Below, piece after piece: positions 7,112-11,207 of a stretch of DNA of 11,386 nucleotides (its first letter is position 1; every line of letters starts with the position of its first letter). The notes beneath the pieces were generated by a model. That model was not told the DNA's origin. It saw only the letters and a program-made list of their open reading frames with translations, and did not search any database. The DNA lies in assembly GCA_009787685.1 (NCBI GenBank), contig WQSV01000031.1, positions 1 through 11,386 of the forward strand. The letters run 5' to 3'. The translations under genes and the position numbers were made by a program. Origin of the DNA: Bacillota bacterium (lineage in GTDB: Bacteria; Bacillota; Clostridia; Christensenellales; Pumilibacteraceae).

Positions 7112-7290
7112 GCTCTATAGGTTTTTTCTAGTTTTTTTATTATTGTTTGCTTTGCTTCTTCAATATATTTGATTGATATGGAAATAAGTTGACAATTTTC
7201 GCAATTGCCTCTCTCATCAATACTAATTGACTCCAGAACACACTTTTCTCCTTTATTAAAAACACATAGATTCAATTTGCAGTTTATCAT
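7102..7290 (-). CDS. small Cys-rich protein, DUF1540-like
   Basis: The 62 residues begin MINCKLNLCVFNKGEKC and continue to an NCENC motif, followed by a helical, Lys/Glu-rich tail. The spacing of the Cys residues with hydrophobic residues between them (INCxxxxCxFNxxxxCxxxxIxI) resembles DUF1540, a small putative zinc-binding domain common in Clostridia and Bacilli; the match is from memory. AAGGA lies 9-10 nt before the ATG. A perfect consensus promoter with an operator in its spacer lies just upstream, so the gene should be strongly transcribed unless repressed. It is convergent with the Cys/His-rich gene and divergent from the first HTH gene. Confidence 0.7.
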   Translation of the reverse strand: MINCKLNLCVFNKGEKCVLESISIDERGNCENCQLISISIKYIEEAKQTIIKKLEKTYRAKM

Positions 7291-7312
7291 TTGTTGATTT
7301 CCTTAAATTTTG

Positions 7313-7341
7313 ATTATATCACTACAATAATGTAGTGTCAA
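7313..7341 (-). promoter_or_regulatory. perfect consensus sigma-A promoter for the DUF1540-like gene
   Basis: On the minus strand, TTGACA (7336-7341) and TATAAT (7313-7318) match the consensus exactly and are 17 bp apart. Transcription should start near 7306 and give a leader of about 16 nt carrying AAGGA. The spacer is almost entirely a palindrome (7320-7337), which implies tight repression. Confidence 0.88.
7320..7337. promoter_or_regulatory. operator 1, palindrome in the -35/-10 spacer
   Basis: CACTACA and TGTAGTG form a perfect 7-4-7 palindrome lying between the -35 and -10 of the minus-strand promoter. Its position and its partner at 7349-7364 suggest binding by a dimeric HTH repressor, most simply the product of the adjacent gene at 7376. 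Confidence 0.7.
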
Positions 7342-7348
7342 GCACTTA

Positions 7349-7364
7349 ACTACATAAATGTAGT
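7349..7364. promoter_or_regulatory. operator 2, same half-sites as operator 1
   Basis: ACTACA and TGTAGT form a 6-4-6 palindrome sharing the CTACA-N4-TGTAG core of operator 1; the two centres are 28 bp apart. It lies just upstream of a -10-like TAGACT (7364-7369) and of the HTH start at 7376, as expected for autoregulation. Confidence 0.65.
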
Positions 7365-7375
7365 AGACTTGGTGT

Positions 7376-7588
7376 ATGGAAAAATTTGCAATTAGACTAA
7401 AAGAGTTGAGAAACGAGAGTGGATTGTCAAGCAAAGAACTCGGCAAGCTTGTCGGTGTTAGTGACGCTTCGATTATTCGATGGGAAAACAATCAATCAAC
7501 AGTTTTGGCAATTCATATTATTAATCTCGCTAAATTTTTTGACGTCTCCGCCGACTATCTTCTTGGGCTTGTTGATGGCTATAGATAA
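7376..7588 (+). CDS. XRE-family HTH transcriptional regulator (single domain), copy 1
   Basis: The protein has 70 residues and consists of one HTH_3/XRE domain of five helices. The helix-turn-helix reads roughly SSKELGKLVGVSDASIIRWEN (about residues 19-39), and the typical C-terminal block LAKFFDVSADYLLGL is at 52-66. No effector or dimerisation domain is attached. There is no Shine-Dalgarno sequence; a -10-like TAGACT ends 6 nt before the ATG, suggesting a leaderless mRNA. It closely resembles the gene at 7863, so the two are probably a duplication. It likely binds the two CTACA-N4-TGTAG sites upstream and represses itself and the divergent gene; this is inference from position. Confidence 0.88.
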   Translation: MEKFAIRLKELRNESGLSSKELGKLVGVSDASIIRWENNQSTVLAIHIINLAKFFDVSADYLLGLVDGYR

Positions 7589-7806
7589 ACCATTGTTAAG
7601 ATATGCTGATATATTAGCATTAAGTATATTTAATGTCAAGTATCTTTTATACTTTTGTGAAAAATTTCTTTTACTAGAAATTTCCCAACAACGGGATCGG
7701 AGACTTGTATCAAGTGTTTTCAACTATTCTTGTCGGGTTACTCTAAAATTAACACTCTTTTGACACTCTTTGTCAAAAATATCAAAGAGATATATCAATC
7801 ATTTCG

Positions 7807-7820
7807 TTAAGTATATTTAA
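7807..7820. promoter_or_regulatory. repeated 14-bp near-palindrome upstream of HTH gene 2
   Basis: TTAAGTATATTTAA here is identical to 7620-7633, 187 bp upstream. It is nearly self-complementary and ends just before the -35 position of the promoter at 7849-7854. It may be an operator for one of the neighbouring HTH proteins. In such AT-rich DNA coincidence cannot be ruled out. Confidence 0.4.
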
Positions 7821-7848
7821 TAAGTGTGCAAACATTAAATTTATTTAG

Positions 7849-7854
7849 TATAAT
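7849..7854 (+). promoter_or_regulatory. -10 element of HTH gene 2, implying a leaderless transcript
   Basis: A perfect TATAAT lies only 8 nt before the ATG at 7863, so transcription would start at or within 1-2 nt of the start codon. The -35 region is poor (GTGCAA at 7826-7831 with 17-bp spacing). No Shine-Dalgarno sequence is present. Confidence 0.6.
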
Positions 7855-7862
7855 ATAGTCTC

Positions 7863-8072
7863 ATGGACAAATTCAGCAAAAGGCTCAAAGAACTACGAAA
7901 AGAAAAAAACCTCTCAGCGGTGGAGCTTGGAAAAGAAATAGGCGTTAGTGGCGCTTCTATTATCCATTGGGAAAAAAACGACAACGACATCACAAAAAAG
8001 CATTTAATCAAGCTCGCCAAATTCTTTGAAGTTTCAACCGACTTTTTGGTTGGACTCAGTGATGATTATTAG
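7863..8072 (+). CDS. XRE-family HTH transcriptional regulator (single domain), copy 2
   Basis: The 69 residues form a single HTH_3 domain very like the protein at 7376: KRLKELRKEKNLSAVELGKEIGVSGASIIHWEKN, then LAKFFEVSTDFLVGL. The recognition helix differs slightly (GASIIHWEK versus DASIIRWEN), so its operator may differ. The TATAAT is 8 nt before the ATG and no ribosome binding site is seen. Such small Cro/CI-like proteins occur in phages, integrative elements and as stand-alone regulators; no integrase or other mobile gene is visible here. Confidence 0.88.
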   Translation: MDKFSKRLKELRKEKNLSAVELGKEIGVSGASIIHWEKNDNDITKKHLIKLAKFFEVSTDFLVGLSDDY

Positions 8073-8083
8073 ATTATTGCGCC

Positions 8084-8126
8084 ACACCATTTGGCATAAT
8101 ATCAAGTATTTTATACCATTTGGTGT
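8084..8126. promoter_or_regulatory. paired operators upstream of HTH gene 3
   Basis: Two 14-bp palindromic sites, ACACCATTTGGCAT (8084-8097) and ATACCATTTGGTGT (8113-8126), have centres 29 bp apart, close to three helical turns. The second abuts and shares one base with a -10-like TAGAAT (8126-8131), which ends 6 nt before the ATG at 8138. Placement and symmetry fit autorepression by a dimeric HTH protein. Confidence 0.65.
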
Positions 8127-8137
8127 AGAATACTCTC

Positions 8138-8344
8138 ATGGAACATAAAGACATCTTTGCAAAAAACTTAAAACAATTAATTGGCGAAAGAAGCATTTCT
8201 AGTGTCGCAAATGAGATTGGAATCCCCCAACCAACTCTGTCGAGATATCTTCATTCAGAAAGAGAAATTGGACTAGAAAATCTAATCAAAATTGCCAACC
8301 ACTTTGATGAAGATTTGGATTATCTTGTTGGCAGAAAAAATTAA
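8138..8344 (+). CDS. XRE-family HTH transcriptional regulator (single domain), copy 3
   Basis: The 68 residues form a single HTH domain: SSVANEIGIPQPTLSRYLHSER (about residues 20-41), followed by NLIKIANHFDEDLDYLVGRKN. It is clearly more distant from copies 1 and 2 than they are from each other; its recognition helix (QPTLSRYL) belongs to a different specificity group. No ribosome binding site is seen; TAGAAT lies 6 nt before the ATG. The two operators directly upstream differ from the CTACA-type sites near copy 1. A strong terminator follows 20 nt after the stop codon. Confidence 0.87.
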   Translation: MEHKDIFAKNLKQLIGERSISSVANEIGIPQPTLSRYLHSEREIGLENLIKIANHFDEDLDYLVGRKN

Positions 8345-8364
8345 ACAAAAAAACATGAGGATCA

Positions 8365-8404
8365 AAAAACAGAGGCGAGAGTTTAATTTCTCGCCTCTGT
8401 TTTT
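8365..8404. terminator. strong bidirectional intrinsic terminator after HTH gene 3
   Basis: A perfect 16-bp stem (8365-8380 with 8389-8404) containing a GC-rich core GAGGCGAGA has an 8-nt loop and A/T runs on both sides. It ends plus-strand transcription of the HTH island and can also stop minus-strand read-through. Confidence 0.92.
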
Positions 8405-8429
8405 CGAGGATATACTAAGCGCAAAACAA

Positions 8430-8471
8430 AAGGAATCATTCCTTGTCAGTTTTCTATTCATAATGAATAAT
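8430..8471 (+). promoter_or_regulatory. promoter overlapped by two palindromes, with no obvious protein gene downstream
   Basis: TTGTCA (8443-8448) and AATAAT (8466-8471) are 17 bp apart, each 5 of 6 to consensus. Two perfect 7-1-7 palindromes overlap it: AAGGAAT-C-ATTCCTT (8430-8444) reaches into the -35, and TATTCAT-A-ATGAATA (8455-8469) covers the spacer and -10. A start near 8478 would transcribe the 13-bp tandem repeats and stop at the terminator at 8698-8721. Confidence 0.5.
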
Positions 8472-8589
8472 AGCCCGAGCGCTTTGAATTTTTTAGGAGC
8501 ATTTTAGAAATGACATTTTTTCGTCAGCCGCTTTGCTTTAGGGTCAATTTGCAATGAACAAATGAAATATAATCCTTTGTTGAGTTTTT

Positions 8590-8693
8590 GTTGTGAAACA
8601 AAGTTGTGAAACAAAGTTGTGAAACAAAGTTGTGAAACAAAGTTGTGAAACAAAGTTGTGAAACAAAGTTGTGAAACAAAGTTGTGAAACAAA
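8590..8693. repeat. 13-bp perfect tandem repeat, eight copies
   Basis: GTTGTGAAACAAA is repeated eight times without a mismatch (104 bp). Each unit contains a short dyad TTGT-GAA-ACAA. The period is not a multiple of three, so long open frames across it are artefacts of the repeat. It lies between the terminators at 8365-8404 and 8698-8721. Perfect identity suggests recent expansion by slippage or active maintenance. It is not a CRISPR array, because there are no spacers. Confidence 0.97.
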
Positions 8694-8697
8694 AAAA

Positions 8698-8721
8698 TTG
8701 CAGGCAAATGGATGCCTGCAA
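8698..8721. terminator. bidirectional intrinsic terminator of the rplL operon
   Basis: TTGCAGGCA (8698-8706) and TGCCTGCAA (8713-8721) form a perfect 9-bp stem with a 6-nt loop. On the minus strand a run of seven T follows, ending the rplJL transcript about 75 nt after the rplL stop. On the plus strand TTTTTGTTTT follows and would end a transcript crossing the tandem repeats. Confidence 0.92.
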
Positions 8722-8795
8722 TTTTTGTTTTGATTTTCAATTGCTTGAGTGGCGAAAAGATTTTTTCACACAACCAAACAAAAATATTGAAAATA

Positions 8796-9173
8796 TTACT
8801 TAAGTTCGACTTTAGCGCCGATTTCTTCAAATTTCTTTTTCGCTTCTTCAGCAGACGCTTTTGGAACGCCCTCTTTAACAAGCGATGGAGCGCCGTCGAC
8901 AAGAGCTTTTGCTTCGCCAAGTCCAAGACCTGTTACTTCGCGAACAACTTTGATTACGCCGATTTTGTTTGAACCAACTTCCGTTAGGTGGATGTTGAAA
9001 TCTGTTTTTTCTTCTTCAGCAGCCGCGGCTTCTCCGCCAGCAGCTGGTCCCGCTGCTACTGCCATAGCTGCTGCTGAGACGCCGAATTCTTCTTCTAGTA
9101 GTTTTACTAGGTCATTAAGTTCAAGGACTGTCATGCCTTTAACTTCTTCTAAAATTTTGTTTAAATCTGCCAT
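8796..9173 (-). CDS. rplL: 50S ribosomal protein L7/L12
   Basis: This is the ribosomal stalk protein, which binds L10 as dimers and recruits translation factors. It has 125 residues, the usual length. The N-terminal dimerisation helices (ILEEVKGMTVLELNDLVKLLEEEFGV) are followed by an Ala/Gly-rich hinge (about 34-54) and the C-terminal factor-binding domain with the conserved IGVIKVVREVTGLGLGEAKALVDGAP. AAGGAG lies 9-10 nt before the ATG, next to a 5-bp hairpin (GTGAC/GTCAC, 9192-9205). It is the last gene of its operon here; a terminator follows, where rpoB is common in other Bacillota. Confidence 0.98.
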   Translation of the reverse strand: MADLNKILEEVKGMTVLELNDLVKLLEEEFGVSAAAMAVAAGPAAGGEAAAAEEEKTDFNIHLTEVGSNKIGVIKVVREVTGLGLGEAKALVDGAPSLVKEGVPKASAEEAKKKFEEIGAKVELK

Positions 9174-9213
9174 TTTTATGGTTCTCCTTATGTGACAATG
9201 GTCACTGTTTTAG

Positions 9214-9241
9214 TGCAAAATGCAAGATGCAAAATGCAAAA
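9214..9241. repeat. four heptad units in the rplJ-rplL gap
   Basis: TGCAAAA occurs at 9214-9220, 9228-9234 and 9235-9241, with TGCAAGA at 9221-9227. Only one arm is present. The 7-bp phase matches the inverted-repeat elements elsewhere in the window, so this may be a truncated copy. The rest of the rplJ-rplL gap is AT-rich, with a small GTCAAA/TTTGAC dyad. Confidence 0.7.
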
Positions 9242-9306
9242 TTAATGTTTATTTTTTGGTTTTAGTCAAAACTAATTTGACTTTAGTTGTGTGTTATTCA
9301 TTAAGA

Positions 9307-9801
9307 TTATTGTGCTTTTTTCTTTGCGATTTCTGAAAGAACAACTGCAAGTGAACGCATTGGATGAGTAAGCATGCCAAGAAGTTGACCAATAAGTTGG
9401 ACTTTTGAAGGCATGAGAGCAACTGCTTTCATTTCCGCGTCGTTCAGTTTTTTGTTCTCAACCACGCCACCTTTGAATTTTAATTTGTTGAATTTTTTTG
9501 CACTGTCATTAATGATTTTTGCAGGAATTACTGCGTCTTCATAACCAAATGCAACGGCTGTTGGTCCTGCTAGAACATCATCAAAGTCATAGCCCGCATT
9601 TTTGAACGCACGAGTTAAAAGTGCGTTTTTGATAACGGCGTATTCAACATTTTCTTTGCGGAGATTAACACGCATTTCTGAGTCTTCTGAAACTTTGATT
9701 CCACGATAGTCAATCAAGACCACACTTTTTGCCTTTTTGATTTTGTCTGTCAACTCATTAACTGCGGTTTCTTTTTGTTTAATTATTTCTTTGTTTGCCA
9801 T
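9307..9801 (-). CDS. rplJ: 50S ribosomal protein L10
   Basis: This is the stalk base protein that anchors L7/L12 dimers to 23S rRNA; with L12 it represses its own mRNA through the upstream leader. It has 164 residues, typical of the family. The conserved N-terminal RNA-binding portion includes SVVLIDYRGIKV, LRKENVEYAVIKNALLTRA and LAGPTAVAFGYED. The C-terminal helix (LIGQLLGMLTHPMRSLAVVLSEIAKKKA) binds L12. AAGGAGG lies 14 nt before the ATG. It is preceded by a long structured leader and followed by rplL. Confidence 0.98.
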   Translation of the reverse strand: MANKEIIKQKETAVNELTDKIKKAKSVVLIDYRGIKVSEDSEMRVNLRKENVEYAVIKNALLTRAFKNAGYDFDDVLAGPTAVAFGYEDAVIPAKIINDSAKKFNKLKFKGGVVENKKLNDAEMKAVALMPSKVQLIGQLLGMLTHPMRSLAVVLSEIAKKKAQ

Positions 9802-9990
9802 ATTTTAGATTCTACCTCCTTTGCCACGAGTGGCTTTTGTCTTTTCATGAGGGCAATTGCTCTCATTATTAAAAAAGTCTTGCTAGAGCAAGACAAAAAT
9901 TATCTAAAAAACACACTTCAATTTAGTGTATTAGTTAAAAACATTTGCCTCGGTAAGGTTTACGAGCATTTACTCACTTACTGTCTGTAG
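9802..9990 (-). ncRNA. L10 (rplJ) autoregulatory leader
   Basis: The minus-strand leader between rplA and rplJ begins near CTACAGACAG (9990) and contains GTAAG...CTTAC pairing around a GAG...CTC helix, then CCGAGGCAAA. I recognise this as the L10-L12 binding structure of Firmicutes rplJ leaders (Rfam L10_leader, from memory). Downstream are a terminator-like hairpin (9871-9894), a hairpin ATGAGAGCAATTGCCCTCAT near 9847-9866, and GCCAC/GTGGC just before AAGGAGG. Binding by L10-L12 is expected to favour premature termination or block translation when these proteins are in excess. Confidence 0.8.
9871..9894 (-). terminator. attenuator hairpin in the L10 leader
   Basis: GTCTTGC and GCAAGAC form a perfect 7-bp stem with a 4-nt loop, followed on the minus strand by TTTTTTAA. 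It lies about 70 nt before the rplJ start. Its place inside the L10 leader suggests regulated termination rather than the end of the rplKA transcript. Confidence 0.8.
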
Positions 9991-10005
9991 CATTTTTATT
10001 TAATA

Positions 10006-10080
10006 TTTAAATATGGAATATTGAATAGATGTTGTGTAATTATTTTTTTACCTTCACATATTCAATATTCCATATTTAAA
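10006..10080. repeat. near-perfect inverted repeat with 7-bp internal periodicity in the rplA-rplJ gap
   Basis: Arms of 22 bp (10006-10027 and 10059-10080) are exact reverse complements around a 31-bp centre. Within each arm the sequence advances in 7-bp units related to AATATGG and AATATTG. It starts 3 nt after the rplA stop codon. It is the most symmetric member of the heptad element family in this window. In RNA it would form a long AU-rich hairpin between rplA and the L10 leader, with no U-tract directly after it. Confidence 0.9.
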
Positions 10081-10083
10081 TTT

Positions 10084-10767
10084 TTAACGATGATTGACTT
10101 TAATCCCCGGCCCCATTGTTGACGCCGTGTAGACGCTTTTGACATATTGACCTTTTGCTGCTGACGGCTTTGCTTTCACGATTGCTTCCATCAACGCTTC
10201 ATAGTTTTCAAGTAGTTTTTCAACTCCAAAAGACTTTTTACCGATTGGACAGTGGACAATAGCAGTTTTGTCAACACGATATTCAACTTTACCTGCTTTT
10301 GTGTCTTTGATTGCTTTTTCAATATCGGTTGTTACTGTTCCCGATTTTGGAGATGGCATCAATCCTTTTGGTCCAAGAATTTTAGCAACGCGCCCCATTT
10401 GCCCCATCATGTCTGGAGATGTTATGACAACATCAAAGTCAAGATAGTTTTCAGATAGGATTTTTGCGATGATTTCTTCTGCTCCAACGATGTCTGCCCC
10501 TGCTTTTTCAGCGATTTCCGCTTTTTCGCCTTTCGCGATAACAAGAACTTTAACGTCTTTACCTGTTCCGTTTGGAAGAACGACTGTTCCACGAACTTGT
10601 TGGTCCGCTTGTTTTGGGTCAACACCAAGTCTAACGTGCAATTCAATTGTTTCGTCAAACTTTGCTTTTGCTGTTTTAAGAACATTTTCGATAGCTTCTT
10701 TCGCTTCATAAGCTTTTGTCAAATCTAGTTCTTTGACGCTATCACGATAGTTTTTTCCTTTAGCCAT
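10084..10767 (-). CDS. rplA: 50S ribosomal protein L1
   Basis: This is the L1 stalk protein, which binds 23S rRNA helix 77 and helps release deacylated tRNA. In many bacteria it also represses its own operon by binding the mRNA leader. It has 227 residues, normal length. Conserved blocks are VRLGVDPKQADQQVRGTV, the signature LGPKGLMPSPKSGTVT at 131-146, and the C-terminal STMGPGIKV. Its ATG overlaps the rplK stop by one base (TAATG), and a G-rich site (AAGGGGG) precedes it, so translation is coupled to rplK. Confidence 0.98.
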   Translation of the reverse strand: MAKGKNYRDSVKELDLTKAYEAKEAIENVLKTAKAKFDETIELHVRLGVDPKQADQQVRGTVVLPNGTGKDVKVLVIAKGEKAEIAEKAGADIVGAEEIIAKILSENYLDFDVVITSPDMMGQMGRVAKILGPKGLMPSPKSGTVTTDIEKAIKDTKAGKVEYRVDKTAIVHCPIGKKSFGVEKLLENYEALMEAIVKAKPSAAKGQYVKSVYTASTMGPGIKVNHR

Positions 10768-11207
10768 TATTTTGCACCCCCTTCTTCGATAACGACGATG
10801 CCCATGCTTCTTGCAGTTCCTGCAATCATGCTAATTGCAGTTTCAAGTGACGCTGCGTTGAGGTCAGGCATTTTGAGAGTTGCGATTTCTTCGACTTGCT
10901 TCATTGTTATTTTTGCAACCTTGTCACGATTTGGTTTCGCGCTCCCAGACTCAATTCCAACTGCTTTCTTGATGAGAACCGCTGCCGGGGGTGTTTTCAT
11001 GATGAAAGAGAAAGAGCGATCTGCATAGATTGAGATAACAACTGGGATGATTAATCCCGCTTTTTCCGCTGTTCTTTCGTTAAAGTCTTTAACGAATCCG
11101 GGAATGTTGATACCATGAGGACCGAGTGACGAACCAACTGGTGGTCCCGGTGTTGCTTTTCCGGCTGGTAATTGAAGTTTTACCATAGCCATGACTTTCT
11201 TTGCCAT
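10767..11207 (-). CDS. rplK: 50S ribosomal protein L11
   Basis: This protein binds the GTPase-associated region of 23S rRNA and is needed for stringent-response sensing by RelA. It has 146 residues, slightly above the usual ~141. Visible are the Pro-rich N-terminal segment ATPGPPVGSSLGPHGINI, the FVKDFNERT helix, the linker with TPPAAVLIKKA, and the C-terminal rRNA-binding domain ending in GTARSMGIVVIE. AAGGAG lies 11 nt before the ATG. It is the first gene of the ribosomal set in view, with a structured leader upstream. Confidence 0.98.
   Translation of the reverse strand: MAKKVMAMVKLQLPAGKATPGPPVGSSLGPHGINIPGFVKDFNERTAEKAGLIIPVVISIYADRSFSFIMKTPPAAVLIKKAVGIESGSAKPNRDKVAKITMKQVEEIATLKMPDLNAASLETAISMIAGTARSMGIVVIEEGGAK

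Larger units (their letters stand above)
7589..7862. other. non-coding gap between HTH genes 1 and 2, rich in palindromes
   Basis: No credible gene is present. Seen here are a near-palindrome ATGCT...AGCAT at 7603-7620; CATTAA-N6-TTAATG at 7618-7635; a 6-bp hairpin AAGTAT/ATACTT at 7638-7654; a 7-bp hairpin at 7662-7683; and a perfect 8-bp stem TTTTGACA/TGTCAAAA at 7758-7778. None has a proper U-tract on the plus strand, so no terminator is called. The 14-mer TTAAGTATATTTAA occurs at 7620-7633 and again at 7807-7820. Confidence 0.6.
8478..8728 (+). ncRNA. candidate small repeat-containing transcript
   Basis: This is hypothetical. The interval runs from a predicted start of the promoter at 8443-8471 to the T-run after the terminator at 8698-8721, about 250 nt. 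It contains a weak 15-codon frame (ATG 8510, with AGGAG about 10 nt upstream) and the eight 13-nt repeats, each able to form a small UUGU-GAA-ACAA hairpin. A second -10-like TATAAT (8568-8573) lacks a good -35. No known RNA family is recognised. Confidence 0.3.

Noticed and set aside
7376..8344. Prophage or integrative element containing the three HTH genes
   Set aside because: No integrase, recombinase, excisionase, attachment repeats or structural genes are seen; only the small size and leaderless starts hint at such an origin.
8510..8557. 15-codon frame with a possible AGGAG site
   Set aside because: Too short and featureless, with loose spacing; mentioned only as part of the candidate transcript.
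8590..8693. CRISPR array
   Set aside because: The 13-bp units are directly adjacent with no spacers, and no cas genes are visible.
8504..8926. 140-codon minus-strand open frame across the tandem repeats, and a related 65-codon frame
   Set aside because: The peptide simply reads the 13-bp repeat in shifting frames (FVSQLCFTTLFHN) and overlaps rplL out of frame; no ribosome binding site.
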